64,000 bases of DNA from RHKX01 sp035759925 (GCA_035759925.1 DASTTY010000044.1:1-64000); one strand, 5' to 3'. Shown: positions 33,344 to 42,543, numbered from the stretch's first letter. Translations and numbers: made by a program. Notes: generated by a model not told the origin, from the letters alone.

Positions 33344-33568
33344 ATGGAGACGCTTCTCGGAATAGTTCAGGTCCTGGTCTCGATCATCCTCGTCTTCCTG
33401 GTGCTCCTGCACTCGGGTAAGGACGCCGGCCTGTCCGGCGCGTTCGGGATCGGCGGCGGCGGCAGCTCGTTCGGCGGCGGATCGCTCGTCGAACGGAACC
33501 TCGATCGCTGGACGATCTTCTTTGCGGTGCTCTTCGTCGTCAACACGATCGTCCTGCTCAAGATCTGA
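33344..33568 (+). CDS. secG: Preprotein translocase subunit SecG
   Basis: This 74-aa protein has two transmembrane helices separated by a glycine/serine-rich loop: 'LVSIILVFLVLLHSGKDAGLSGAFG' and 'WTIFFAVLFVVNTIVLL'. The 'HSGKDAGLSGAFG' sequence is a SecG hallmark. It assists SecYEG protein export. The ATG lies 15 bp after the CcmI-like stop. Confidence 0.92.
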   Translation: METLLGIVQVLVSIILVFLVLLHSGKDAGLSGAFGIGGGGSSFGGGSLVERNLDRWTIFFAVLFVVNTIVLLKI

Positions 33569-34523
33569 GCCACCCCGGCGCGGGCGCGCCCGCGCAGCGG
33601 CAGGTCTGCTGGCCCCGCTTCTCGCCGCCGTCCTCGCGCTCGCCGGATGTGACGACGACAACGGGTCGCCGCCGCCGGCGCGGGCCGCCGCACCGGAGCC
33701 GGGCGGGACGTTGCGGATCGCGGTCGCCGACGAGATCGGGGTCCTCGACCCGCTGTACGTGCGCAGTCGCGCCGAGCGGCTCGCCTCGCGTCAGGTCTAC
33801 GAGCCGTTGCGGACCTGGCAGACGGGCCCGTTCGGCGATACGGGTCGCCGGCCCGGGATCGTCCGCTCGTTCCGCCCCGACTCGGATCGGACCATCTGGA
33901 CTGCGGTGCTCCGCCGCGGCGTCGCCTTTCAGAGCGGCGAGCCGCTCGATGCCGACGCGGTCATCGTCAACGTCGATCGCTGGATCCGCTCGTCCGCGGG
34001 GCAGCAGCTGCTCCCGGCCCTGGCCGCGGCCGACTCGCCGCGGCCGGGCCGGGTCCGCTTCATCCTCGATCGGCCCGTCCGCGGGTTCCCGCTGGCGCTC
34101 GACGATCCGCGCTTCGGCCTCGTCGCGCCGGCGCCCCTGGCAGGGATCGGTGCGCGACCGGCGCGGATCGACGCCGCCGGAACGGGGCCGTTCGAGTTCC
34201 GCGGTCGCACCGGCGGCTCGGTCATGCTCGCCCGCAACGCCGACTGGTGGGGCACGCCTCTCGGCCTCGGCCCCGGGGTCGATCAGGTCGAGATGAACGT
34301 CGATCCCGTTCCCGGGCACCGGTTCGCCCAGCTGGTCGCCGGCGCCGTCGAGGTCGCCGACGAGCTCGGCGCCAACGCCGCCGACCGGGTTGCTTCATCG
34401 CCACTTCTGACCGCGGTCCGCGGCGCCGGCGCGACGATCGGGCTCGAGCGATCGGTGCGCGGGATCGATGCGGCGAGCGCGGGCCAATCGCTCGCCGACG
34501 TCTGGCTCACCGACCTTCGCTGA
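33522..34523 (+). CDS. Short family 5-type solute-binding lipoprotein
   Basis: The frame from TTG 33522 gives 333 aa, but the N-terminal residues overlap the end of secG. After the secG stop the frame contains no ATG, GTG or TTG before the lipoprotein signal 'LLAPLLAAVLALAGC'. The mature part matches the start of peptide/nickel-type binding proteins (family 5): 'GGTLRIAVADEIGVLDPLYV', 'YEPLRTW', 'WTAVLRRGVAFQSGEPLDADAVIVNVDRW'. The usual length of these proteins is about 500 aa, so the C-terminal lobe is missing or reduced. No permease or ATPase gene follows, so this may be an orphan or a decaying gene. Confidence 0.65.
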   Translation: MRCSSSSTRSSCSRSEPPRRGRARAAAGLLAPLLAAVLALAGCDDDNGSPPPARAAAPEPGGTLRIAVADEIGVLDPLYVRSRAERLASRQVYEPLRTWQTGPFGDTGRRPGIVRSFRPDSDRTIWTAVLRRGVAFQSGEPLDADAVIVNVDRWIRSSAGQQLLPALAAADSPRPGRVRFILDRPVRGFPLALDDPRFGLVAPAPLAGIGARPARIDAAGTGPFEFRGRTGGSVMLARNADWWGTPLGLGPGVDQVEMNVDPVPGHRFAQLVAGAVEVADELGANAADRVASSPLLTAVRGAGATIGLERSVRGIDAASAGQSLADVWLTDLR

Positions 34524-34689
34524 GCGGACCCGCGCCGCAACGAGCGGACCGCGCCACGGGGAAGGAAGCCCGTCCAGCAGCGATGGCCGAGGTCTTTCCA
34601 ACTTTGTTGACCGGGTGGGTAGACATACGTCGGCGGATGGTGCTACTGTGCCGCGCGCCTTGTTCACCAACTCAATCGAAAAGGTCAAG

Positions 34690-35748
34690 ATGGAATCCAA
34701 CACTTCGAAGCGCCGGCGCGCCCTCCGCGCGTCGATCGCGGCCTCGGCCGCACTCGTTCTCGGCCTCGGCGTCGCCGCCTGCGGCGGCTCCGATTCGACC
34801 GCCGACGCCGGCACCGGTTCGGGCGGCTCGGTCAGCGGCAACGTCAACCTCGTCGCCTACTCGACGCCGCAGGACGCCTACGAGAAGGTGCTGCAGCCCG
34901 GCTTTCAGGCCGGCGACGGTGCCGACGTCGAGTTCTCGAACTCGTTCGGGGCCTCCGGCGATCAGTCGCGTGCGGTCGAGGCAGGTCAGCCGGCCGACCT
35001 CGTCCACTTCGCGCTCGCACCCGACGTGGATCGCCTCGTCGATGCCGGCCTGGTCGATTCCGACTGGACCGACAACAAGTACAAGGGCGTCATCGAGCGG
35101 TCCGTCGTCGCGTTCACCGTTCGCAAGGGGAACCCGAAGGACATCAACTCCTGGGACGACCTCACCCGCGACGACGTCGAGGTGATCGTCCCGAACCCGT
35201 TCACATCGGGCGGTGCCCGCTGGGACATCATGGCTGCCTACGGCTCGCAGCTCGAGCAGGGCAAGTCGCCCGAGGAGGCGCTGCAGTTCGTCGCCGACGT
35301 TCTCGGCAACACGGCGGTGCAGGACCCGAGCGCCGCTGACGCGCTGGCGACCTTCACGTCCGGCAAGGGCGATGTCCTGATCAGCTACGAGAACGAGGCG
35401 ATCCGGGCCCAGCAGGCGGGCGAGGACGTCGACTATGTCATTCCGCCCGAGACGATCCAGATCGACACGGTCGGCGCTGTCACCTCCGACGCCCAGAACC
35501 CCGAGGCCGCTCAGGCGTTCCTCGACTACATGTGGACGCCCGAAGGACAGCAGCAGTGGGCAGACGAGGGCTATCGCCCCGTCGATCCCAAGGTCCTGAA
35601 GGAGAACGAGGACAAGTTCCCGACTCCCAAGGACCTGTTCACGATCGACGATCTCGGTGGGTGGGATGAGGTCACCACCGAGTTCTTCGATCCCGAGAAC
35701 GGCTCGGTCGCCGAGATCGAGCGCAACCTCGGAGTGAGCACCGGCTGA
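34690..35748 (+). CDS. Sulfate ABC transporter substrate-binding lipoprotein
   Basis: This 352-aa protein starts at ATG 34690. A lipoprotein signal ends at 'GVAACGGS' (Cys near residue 33). The type 2 sulfate-binding fold is shown by 'LVAYSTPQDAYEKVLQPGF', 'SFGASGDQSRAV', 'VPNPFTSGGARWDIMAAYG' and 'KGDVLISYENEA'. It binds sulfate or thiosulfate outside the cell and passes it to CysT/CysW. A TTGACC element near 34607 could belong to its promoter. The stop overlaps the cysT start by 1 bp. Confidence 0.93.
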   Translation: MESNTSKRRRALRASIAASAALVLGLGVAACGGSDSTADAGTGSGGSVSGNVNLVAYSTPQDAYEKVLQPGFQAGDGADVEFSNSFGASGDQSRAVEAGQPADLVHFALAPDVDRLVDAGLVDSDWTDNKYKGVIERSVVAFTVRKGNPKDINSWDDLTRDDVEVIVPNPFTSGGARWDIMAAYGSQLEQGKSPEEALQFVADVLGNTAVQDPSAADALATFTSGKGDVLISYENEAIRAQQAGEDVDYVIPPETIQIDTVGAVTSDAQNPEAAQAFLDYMWTPEGQQQWADEGYRPVDPKVLKENEDKFPTPKDLFTIDDLGGWDEVTTEFFDPENGSVAEIERNLGVSTG

Positions 35749-36581
35749 TGAGCGGCAGCGCTCAGCCGGCGGCAGTCCGTCTCCCGAGGCCGGCCTTCAG
35801 GCCGCGCCTCGGGAGCGCGCTGTTGTCGCGGGGGATCGTCGTCACCTGGCTCAGCGTCATGGTGCTGATCCCGCTCGCGGCGGTCGTCTTCCGCTCGTTC
35901 GAGGACGGCTTCGGCTCGTTCTGGGACTACGCGACCAATCCGCAGGCGCTCGATGCGCTGCGATTGACGGTGCTCGCGGCGCTCGCGGTCACGGCGATCA
36001 ACGTGGTCGCAGGCACCGCGATCGCCTGGGTGCTGGTCCGCGACGACTTCCCCGGCAAGAAGCTGATCAACTCGATGATCGACCTGCCGTTCGCGTTGCC
36101 GACGATCGTCGCCGGTATCACGCTGCTGGCGCTGTACGGAAACGACAGCCCGGTCGGGATCACGGTCGCCTACACGGTCGCCGGCGTGATCATGGCGCTG
36201 CTGTTCGTGACGCTCCCGTTCGTCGTCCGCGCCGTCCAGCCGACGCTGATCGAGCTCGATCGCGACATGGAGGAGGCAGCGGCGTCGCTCGGAGCCAGCC
36301 GGTTCACGATCTTCCGGCGGATCGTCCTGCCGAACCTGCGGCCGGCGATCCTCGCCGGGGCGGCGCTCGCGTTCGCCCGGGCGATCGGCGAGTTCGGCTC
36401 GCTGATCCTCCTCTCCGGCAACATCCCCGGCAAGACCGAGGTCGCCTCGGTCTTCATCTTCGGCCAGATCGAGTCCGGGAACACGACCGGGGCTGCCGCC
36501 GTCTCCGTCGTTCTGCTGGCGATCTCGCTGGCGATCCTGGTCGCGCTCGGCGCGGTCGCGCGGCGCGGGGAGGCGATCTAG
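35748..36581 (+). CDS. cysT: Sulfate ABC transporter permease CysT
   Basis: This 277-aa inner membrane protein has about six helices and the EAA loop 'EEAAASLGASRFTIFRRIVLPNLRPAI'. 'AFARAIGEFGSLILLSGNIPGKTEVASVFIFGQIE' is characteristic of CysT. It pairs with CysW to form the sulfate channel. ATG at 35748 directly abuts the binding protein stop. Confidence 0.95.
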   Translation: MSGSAQPAAVRLPRPAFRPRLGSALLSRGIVVTWLSVMVLIPLAAVVFRSFEDGFGSFWDYATNPQALDALRLTVLAALAVTAINVVAGTAIAWVLVRDDFPGKKLINSMIDLPFALPTIVAGITLLALYGNDSPVGITVAYTVAGVIMALLFVTLPFVVRAVQPTLIELDRDMEEAAASLGASRFTIFRRIVLPNLRPAILAGAALAFARAIGEFGSLILLSGNIPGKTEVASVFIFGQIESGNTTGAAAVSVVLLAISLAILVALGAVARRGEAI

Positions 36582-37475
36582 ATGGAGGCCTCCGCGTTCC
36601 CGATCAGCGGCGAGGAGCAGGGGCTCGAGAAGCGCCCGAAGGACAAGCGACCGAAGGGACCGCTCGACGGCGGCTCGAAGTGGGCACGCTGGGCGCTCCG
36701 TTACAGCGTCCTCTTCTACCTCGCGGCGCTGCTGATCATCCCGGTGATCATGATCTTCGTCCGCACCTTCGAGGACGGCTTCATCGAGTCGTTCGACGCG
36801 GTCACGAGCGAGGCCGGCCTCCACGCTCTGAAGCTGACGATCATCACCGTGCTGATCGCGGTCCCGATCAACACCGTGTTCGGGGTCCTCACCGCGCTCG
36901 TCCTGGTCCGCCAGAAATTCCGGGGTAAGGCATTCCTGAACGCGTTGATCGACATCCCGTTCGCGATCTCGCCGGTCGTGATCGGTCTGGCGCTGATCCT
37001 CCTCTACGGGCCCCGCGACGGCTTCGTCGGCGAGTGGTTCTTCGAGCAGGGGATCCAGATCATCTTCTCGACGCCGGGCATCGTGCTCGCCTGCATCTTC
37101 GTCTCGCTGCCATTCGTGGTTCGGGAGGTCGTGCCGGTCCTGCGCGAGATCGGCGACGAGCAGGAGCAGGCGGCGACGACGCTCGGCGCCGGGCCCTGGC
37201 AGACCTTCTGGCGGGTCACCCTGCCGTCGATCCGCTGGGGCGTCACTTACGGGGTCGTGCTCTCGACCGCGCGGGTGCTGGGTGAGTTCGGCGCGGTCAG
37301 CGTCGTCTCCGGGCGGATCTCGGGCCAGACGGAGACGCTGCCGCTCTTCGTCCGCAAGCAGTTCGAGGTCTTCAACCAGGGTGGCGGCTACGCCGCGGCG
37401 ATGGTCCTCGCGGCCCTCGCCCTGTTGACGCTGCTGCTCATGAACCTCATCAACAAGAAGGAAGAGAGAGTCTGA
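36582..37475 (+). CDS. cysW: Sulfate ABC transporter permease CysW
   Basis: This 297-aa permease has a charged cytoplasmic N-terminus (about 35 residues) and six helices. The EAA-type loop reads 'EQAATTLGAGPWQTFWRVTLPSI', and 'ARVLGEFGAVSVVSGRISGQTETLPLFVRKQFE' is the CysW hallmark. It starts immediately after the cysT stop, and its own stop overlaps the cysA start by 1 bp. Confidence 0.95.
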   Translation: MEASAFPISGEEQGLEKRPKDKRPKGPLDGGSKWARWALRYSVLFYLAALLIIPVIMIFVRTFEDGFIESFDAVTSEAGLHALKLTIITVLIAVPINTVFGVLTALVLVRQKFRGKAFLNALIDIPFAISPVVIGLALILLYGPRDGFVGEWFFEQGIQIIFSTPGIVLACIFVSLPFVVREVVPVLREIGDEQEQAATTLGAGPWQTFWRVTLPSIRWGVTYGVVLSTARVLGEFGAVSVVSGRISGQTETLPLFVRKQFEVFNQGGGYAAAMVLAALALLTLLLMNLINKKEERV

Positions 37476-38500
37476 TGAAGCACGATGAAGACCGTCCGAT
37501 CGGTATCAAGGTCGAGGGCGTCAGCAAGCGGTTCGAGGACTTCCTGGCGCTCGACGACGTGACGCTCGACGTCCCGGAGGGCTCGCTGACGGCGCTGCTC
37601 GGACCGAGCGGCAGCGGCAAGTCGACGATGCTGCGCCTGATCGCCGGCCTCGAGCAGGCTGACACCGGCCGCGTCTTCCTCGAGGGGCGCGACGTGACCG
37701 GGATCCCCGTCCAGGAGCGAGGGATCGGGTTCGTGTTCCAGCACTACGCCGCGTTCAAGCACATGACGGTCCGCGACAACATCGCGTTCGGTCTGAAGAT
37801 CCGCAAGACCCCGCGCGATCAGATCCGCGACCGCGTCAAGGAGTTGATCCGGCTCGTCCAGCTGCAGGGGATGGCGCATCGCTACCCGTCGCAGCTCTCC
37901 GGCGGGCAGCGGCAGCGGATGGCGCTCGCCCGGGCGCTGGCCGCGGAGCCGAAGCTGCTCCTCCTCGACGAGCCGTTCGGCGCTCTCGACGCGACCGTCC
38001 GCAAGGAGCTGCGGACGTGGTTGCGGCACCTCCACGACGAGGTCAACGTGACGACGATCTTCGTCACCCACGACCAGGAGGAGGCGCTCGACGTCGCCGA
38101 GCAGATCGTCGTCATGAACGAGGGCCGGATCGAGCAGGTCGGAGCACCGCGGGAGCTCTACGAGCACCCCGAGACCGAGTTCGTTATGGGCTTCGTCGGC
38201 GAGGTGAACCGGTTCGGCAACGCGCTGATCCGCCCGCACGACCTCGACCTGGCGCTCGTCAAGGTCGATGGCGCCGAGGAGGCGATGATCGAACGGGTCA
38301 GCCACCTCGGGTTCGAGGTCCGCGTCGAGCTCTCGATGGCGAGCGGCGACCGCGCCTGGGCGCAGGTGACCCGGGCCGAGGCGGAGGATCTCGAGCTCGA
38401 GCAGGGTCAGATCATCTTCGCGCGGCCGAGTCGCACGAAGGTCTTCGAGAACGGCAAGGAGCCCGACACGGCTCCGACCGACGAGCTCCAGGTCGCCTGA
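37475..38500 (+). CDS. cysA: Sulfate ABC transporter ATP-binding protein CysA
   Basis: This 341-aa ATPase has Walker A 'GPSGSGKST', Q-loop 'VFQHYAAFKHMTV' (the CysA-typical 'HYALFRHMTV' form), signature 'LSGGQRQR', Walker B 'LLLLDEPFGALDA' and an H-loop 'VTHDQEEA'. The C-terminal part (about residues 235-330) is a regulatory TOBE-like domain. It energises sulfate import with CysT/CysW. An Rrf2-family regulator gene lies convergently downstream. Confidence 0.96.
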   Translation: MKHDEDRPIGIKVEGVSKRFEDFLALDDVTLDVPEGSLTALLGPSGSGKSTMLRLIAGLEQADTGRVFLEGRDVTGIPVQERGIGFVFQHYAAFKHMTVRDNIAFGLKIRKTPRDQIRDRVKELIRLVQLQGMAHRYPSQLSGGQRQRMALARALAAEPKLLLLDEPFGALDATVRKELRTWLRHLHDEVNVTTIFVTHDQEEALDVAEQIVVMNEGRIEQVGAPRELYEHPETEFVMGFVGEVNRFGNALIRPHDLDLALVKVDGAEEAMIERVSHLGFEVRVELSMASGDRAWAQVTRAEAEDLELEQGQIIFARPSRTKVFENGKEPDTAPTDELQVA

Positions 38501-38533
38501 GCCTGGAGCCCGGGCGAAGACGGTCGGCTGCCC

Positions 38534-38764
38534 GTGGGAGCGATCGAGCTCGTCGCCGCGGCGCTGATCGTTCTCGCGCTCGTCGTCTGCGTCCTCGCGG
38601 TGATCGTCTCGGCGGCCGACGCGGGCCGGATCGTCGCTGAGCGGCTCCAGCTCCGGGCCGAGGCTCGGGTCGGTCGCGGATCGGTGGGGGCGAGGAGCGA
38701 GCGAGCCCGCGACGCTCACCGGCGCGGCGGCGTCCGTGAGCGCCCGCCGCGACGCCGCGGCTGA
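38534..38764 (+). CDS. Small single-helix membrane protein (76 aa)
   Basis: A GTG-started frame encodes one hydrophobic helix ('AAALIVLALVVCVLAVIVSAAD') followed by a strongly basic tail ending in RRRG. It lies 33 bp after cysA and may be the last gene of the sulfate operon. No family was recognised. Confidence 0.45.
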   Translation: MGAIELVAAALIVLALVVCVLAVIVSAADAGRIVAERLQLRAEARVGRGSVGARSERARDAHRRGGVRERPPRRRG

Positions 38765-38786
38765 GTCCGGACGGCGACCCGCCGGC

Positions 38787-39245
38787 TCAGTGTGATTCCC
38801 AGACCTCGGGCTGGTCGACGATCTCGCCGACCGGGTCGGGCAGCTCGCCGGCGACGATGTCGGCGAGGGTGACGGTCTCGAGGACCTCGCGGATGTTCGC
38901 CCGCAGGCCGACCCAGACGTCCTGGAGCTTCTGCGCCCGCCCCAGGTACTCGAGATCTTCGGGCCGCTCGCCGCGAACGGTTGCGAGCGGTCCGTCGACG
39001 ACGCGGATGATCTCGGCGACGGTCACCTCCTCCGCCGGCCGCGCCAGCCAGTAGCCGCCGTCGGCGCCGCGCTGGCTCTGGACGAGCCCGGAGTGACGGA
39101 GCTCGCCGAGGATGTTCTCGAGGAAGCGGAGCGGGATCCCCTGCGCCTCGGCGATCCGGTCGCCCTTGAGCGGGCCGTCGTGCTCGGGGTTGGCGAGCGC
39201 GATCGCGGCACGGACGGCGTAGTCGGCTTTGGCGGAGATCCTCAC
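38787..39245 (-). CDS. Rrf2 family transcriptional regulator without Fe-S cysteines
   Basis: This 152-aa protein begins 'MRISAKADYAVRAAIALA' with the winged helix 'IAEAQGIPLRFLENILGELRHSGLVQSQRGADGGYWLARPAEEVTV', all typical of Rrf2. The three cysteines that hold an iron-sulfur cluster in IscR and NsrR are absent; the corresponding region ('GERPEDLEYLGRAQKL') has none. That resembles CymR, which senses cysteine status through CysK. Its position beside the sulfate uptake operon suggests sulfur regulation, which is inference. Confidence 0.88.
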   Translation of the reverse strand: MRISAKADYAVRAAIALANPEHDGPLKGDRIAEAQGIPLRFLENILGELRHSGLVQSQRGADGGYWLARPAEEVTVAEIIRVVDGPLATVRGERPEDLEYLGRAQKLQDVWVGLRANIREVLETVTLADIVAGELPDPVGEIVDQPEVWESH

Positions 39246-39306
39246 GACCGGTCCATTGTCTCGCGTCGGCTGCCGCCGCGCCTCCCGCCGAACTACGTGA
39301 CTGCGG

Positions 39307-41925
39307 CTACGGGGTGCCGGTGTAGCCGTTCGAGAAGCAGAGCCGGCTGGCGTCGAGGCACTGCGGGATTCCGTCGCCGCGCAGGAAGCTCCCCTCCTGG
39401 AGGAGGCCGTCGGCGGACGCCCGCGGGTAGCCGTGCGGATCGCCGCCGTAGCCCCACTCGGTCCGCGGTGGCACGTTGGCGCTGGGCGCCGTCGCGGTGC
39501 CCTGGCCGCGGGTCCCGGCGAAGCTGACCGGTCCGCCGTCGTAGTAGACGAGCATGCTGCCGCCCTCGTAGGGGACGTTCGCGGGCGCCGTCATGTCGAC
39601 CTGCGGGATGCCGAGGAACGGATCCGGATCCCAGTGGCGGCCGGGCTTCAGCGCCGGCGTGTAGACCGATGCGCCGACGGTCCGCGCCTCGACCTCGGCG
39701 GAGACGTTGGCGACCTGGTGGTCGCCGAGCGCAGCCTGCAGGAGGACCTCGTGGGGAGGGGTGTTCTCGAGCGGATCGGTGGTCATGTTGTGCGCGTATC
39801 CGTTCGCCTCGCCGCGATCCCAGAGCAGCTGGACGAGGGAAAGCAGCAGCGGTCGCTCGAGCTCGTCCGGGTAGTGGGCGTAGAGCCCGATGCCGGGGAT
39901 CTTGAAGTACTCGTCGGAGTCGACGCTGCGGCGCAGCAGGGTCGAGTAGTTCATCCCGGTCACGTTGAGGACGCCGCGGTCGGCGTCGGGCTCGAGCGCG
40001 GTCAGCGCGCCGCCCATGATCGCGCCCTGGCTGACCCCCATGTACTGCAGGCGCGTGTCGGCGCCGGCGCTGGTGTCGATCACCGGCTCCGGGCCGTCGC
40101 CGTTGTCCATCGCGAACGCCGCATCGGTCGCCAGCCCGTCGGGGTGGATCAGGGCCCGCCCGAGGTACATGAAGTTCACGTAGCCCTGCTGCATCCGGTC
40201 CGCGAGCTTCTTGAAGTTCGACATGTCGGTGAGGGCGGCGATCACCGTCCCGAGGTCCTGCTCGGCGAAGCCCTCGAAGTCCATCGCGCACCAGATCGTG
40301 TTCTCCTGCTGGGCAATCGCCGCCTGGCCGGTCAGCTGGGCCTGGGTGCCGAGCAGCCCGTGCCCGTAGATGCCGACCGATGCGGGCGCCACCGGCCCGT
40401 CGCCGGCCAGGACCGAGTCGGGGATCTCGCAGCGGAAGACGACGTCGCGGTCGTAGTTGCTGTTCCAGGTGACGTCGCCGCTGCTGTCGTGCGCGAACTC
40501 GGCGCCCGAGGGGCAGCCGTCCTCGTCGAGGTAGCACGGCACGTTGATCGTGCCCTCGACCCGGCGGGCGATCTGTGGCGGCAGGCCGCGCTCGCCGGGC
40601 GGGATCGGGTCGCCCTGGTCGAGCACCCTGGTGATCGTCCAGTCCGGCGAGTCGCCCTCGATCGTCCGGTTGGCGAGGTCCGTGTCGCCGAGCCGCGCGA
40701 ACGCGTCGTCGCGGATCGTCGTGGCGCGGCCGGTGACGCTCCCCTTGCTGGCGACCGTGAAGTCCCAGGCCATGTAGAGGCTCTTGCGATCGACGCCGGC
40801 CTTGCTGGTCAGCGTGTCGATGATCGATTCCATGTGCGGTCGCCGGCCCTCGACCTCGGGCTGATCGGTGATGTCGTCGTCGCGGTAGACACGGAAGCCG
40901 ATCGGCGCCTCGATCGGCTGGTCGTCGGCGTTGCGGAGGTTGCGGAGCGCGACGATGTAGCGCTCGCCGAAGTCGAAGTTACGGGCGGGCCGGATGATCA
41001 GGTTGACCGGGCCGGTGTTGCCGGGATTCGCGTTGATCCCACCGGGGCCATCGTCGCCGGGGTCGACCGAGGTCGGGTTCGAGTCGAGCTCGGCCCAGAT
41101 CGGCTGCCGCTCCCCGGTCTCGGCGTTGACGACGACCACCGGCTGGTTCGGATCGTCGTAGGAGTGCAGGTCGTCTTCGGAGACGAAGCCGGTGTTGTCG
41201 AACGCCGCCGGCGTGTCGAGGCCGGGGATCTTGATCGTGATCAGGTTGCCGGGGCTGAAGCCGTCGGCGCGGTTCATGTCGGTCGGGTCGATGTGGACCC
41301 CGTCGGTGTTCGCCGGCATCGACTGCTCGTTCAGGTTCAGCCGCTTGCCGGTCGCCGAGGAGGGGTCGTCCTTGGTGAAGTAGTCGTTCGGGAACGGCTG
41401 CAGGCAGACGGCCGGGTCGAGGAAGTCGCAGCGGTCGGCGTTCTCGACCGGGACCGGCGTGTAGGGCTTCTCGCAGCGGCTCGCGTCCTTCTTCAGGTTG
41501 CGGAGGTCGACCGCCTTGCGCTTGGTGCCGTGGGCGCGGTAGAGCCCCCGCACCTTGACCTCCTTGGCGCCACAGCTGCCGAGCCGCTTGGCGCCGGCAT
41601 CGGTCAGGTCGAGCTTCACGGTCTTGTCGATCCGGCCGGTTCGCGACTTCAGCACCTTCGAGGCGAACAGGCTGCGGCGGCCGCGATGGGCAGCGACGAG
41701 CTTGACCTTGCGTTCGTGCCGGGTCTTCACCGCGACGGCGAGCTTGCCGCGCCCGAGAAGCTGCTTCTGGCTCTTGGTGACGATCCTGACGTCGACCTTG
41801 ACCTTGCCGCCCTTCGCGGCGGCCGCGTCGGAGCCGAGCCCGATCAGCAGGGCCAGGCCGCCGAGCAGGGCGAGGAAGCCGAGCGACGCGCGCAGGGTCG
41901 TTCGGCGGTGGCCAAGGCTGATCAT
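39307..41925 (-). CDS. Large secreted alpha/beta-hydrolase-like protein (872 aa)
   Basis: A signal peptide covers about residues 1-37. A basic, Lys-rich beta-like domain covers about residues 38-155. A long region then opens with 'DFLDPAVCLQPFPNDYFTKDD', a start seen in bacterial virulence-factor-lipase-like proteins. The later 'VGIYGHGLLGTQAQ' and 'YMGVSQGAIMGGAL' (GxSxG nucleophile elbow) point to an esterase or lipase-like core near residues 510-640. Eight or more cysteines suggest disulfides. The function is unproven. It stands alone, convergent with nothing and divergent from the tRNA region. Confidence 0.7.
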   Translation of the reverse strand: MISLGHRRTTLRASLGFLALLGGLALLIGLGSDAAAAKGGKVKVDVRIVTKSQKQLLGRGKLAVAVKTRHERKVKLVAAHRGRRSLFASKVLKSRTGRIDKTVKLDLTDAGAKRLGSCGAKEVKVRGLYRAHGTKRKAVDLRNLKKDASRCEKPYTPVPVENADRCDFLDPAVCLQPFPNDYFTKDDPSSATGKRLNLNEQSMPANTDGVHIDPTDMNRADGFSPGNLITIKIPGLDTPAAFDNTGFVSEDDLHSYDDPNQPVVVVNAETGERQPIWAELDSNPTSVDPGDDGPGGINANPGNTGPVNLIIRPARNFDFGERYIVALRNLRNADDQPIEAPIGFRVYRDDDITDQPEVEGRRPHMESIIDTLTSKAGVDRKSLYMAWDFTVASKGSVTGRATTIRDDAFARLGDTDLANRTIEGDSPDWTITRVLDQGDPIPPGERGLPPQIARRVEGTINVPCYLDEDGCPSGAEFAHDSSGDVTWNSNYDRDVVFRCEIPDSVLAGDGPVAPASVGIYGHGLLGTQAQLTGQAAIAQQENTIWCAMDFEGFAEQDLGTVIAALTDMSNFKKLADRMQQGYVNFMYLGRALIHPDGLATDAAFAMDNGDGPEPVIDTSAGADTRLQYMGVSQGAIMGGALTALEPDADRGVLNVTGMNYSTLLRRSVDSDEYFKIPGIGLYAHYPDELERPLLLSLVQLLWDRGEANGYAHNMTTDPLENTPPHEVLLQAALGDHQVANVSAEVEARTVGASVYTPALKPGRHWDPDPFLGIPQVDMTAPANVPYEGGSMLVYYDGGPVSFAGTRGQGTATAPSANVPPRTEWGYGGDPHGYPRASADGLLQEGSFLRGDGIPQCLDASRLCFSNGYTGTP

Positions 41926-42378
41926 CGAATCTGACTCTCCCGTGGTCTCGGTTGCAGCCGCGATCTCCGTCCCCGCGGAGCCCTCGGCCGTGACGGCGCC
42001 AGATATATCAGAGGTGGAACACGCTCGTGCCGGATCGTGCGTGCGCGGCGGCCGGCCTCCTGCGCCACTCGAAGCTGAAGCCGCTAGGCCATTGTCCTGA
42101 CTCCGATTGAGCGTTTAGGCGCCATCGATGCGGGCAGCGGGGGCTTGCAGCGTTGGATGCCTTCCCCGGTAGCTCGGCGTTGCACGGGAGCGGGTCATGG
42201 GGCGCCAGGACGGCGTTGGCCCGTTCCCCCTTGCCTGCGGAACAGTCGTGCGAGGTGAGCCCGCCGGCGGCGACGCTGTCGCGGCCGGGTTCGGTGCAGC
42301 GTGTCGATGCAGTCCACGTAGAGATGGACGAGAAGGCTGGGGCGCTCTCGGCCTGCTGACGCTCGTGTCATCCGAAGT
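41926..42378. other. Intergenic stretch without a supported gene
   Basis: These roughly 450 bases between the secreted-hydrolase start and tRNA-Leu hold short open frames on both strands but none with a ribosome binding site, recognisable motif or conserved look. An AT-rich AGATATATCAGA near 42000 may belong to the promoter of the minus-strand hydrolase gene. No RNA family was recognised. Confidence 0.5.
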
Positions 42379-42464
<86 letters not shown>

Positions 42465-42513
42465 GAGGGGCGGCCATTGTAGGCGCCGCGCCGGGCCGGG
42501 GTCGGCCCGGGAG

Positions 42514-42542
42514 TTGTTTCCATCCGCGGGCCCGGCTACTCT
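42514..42542 (+). promoter_or_regulatory. lexA promoter (-35 TTGTTT, 17-bp spacer, -10 TACTCT)
   Basis: TTGTTT at 42514-42519 and TACTCT at 42537-42542 are separated by exactly 17 bp and lie about 85 bp before the lexA ATG. An SOS box starts one base after the -10 element, so LexA would sit on the transcription start. Confidence 0.6.
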
Positions 42543-42543
42543 C

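Noticed and set aside
39433..41934. An 833-codon open frame antisense to the secreted hydrolase gene
   Set aside because: Very GC-rich codon structure keeps the opposite strand open. The translation is a Val/Asp/Arg-rich shadow without motifs, while the minus-strand frame has a signal peptide and hydrolase motifs. The same applies to long antisense frames over hyuAB, nadB, the GDPD operon and the sucCD operon.
41926..42378. A hidden RNA gene (tmRNA, 6C or similar) in the gap before tRNA-Leu
   Set aside because: No conserved sequence blocks, C-rich loops or tRNA-like ends could be found; only short unconvincing frames are present.
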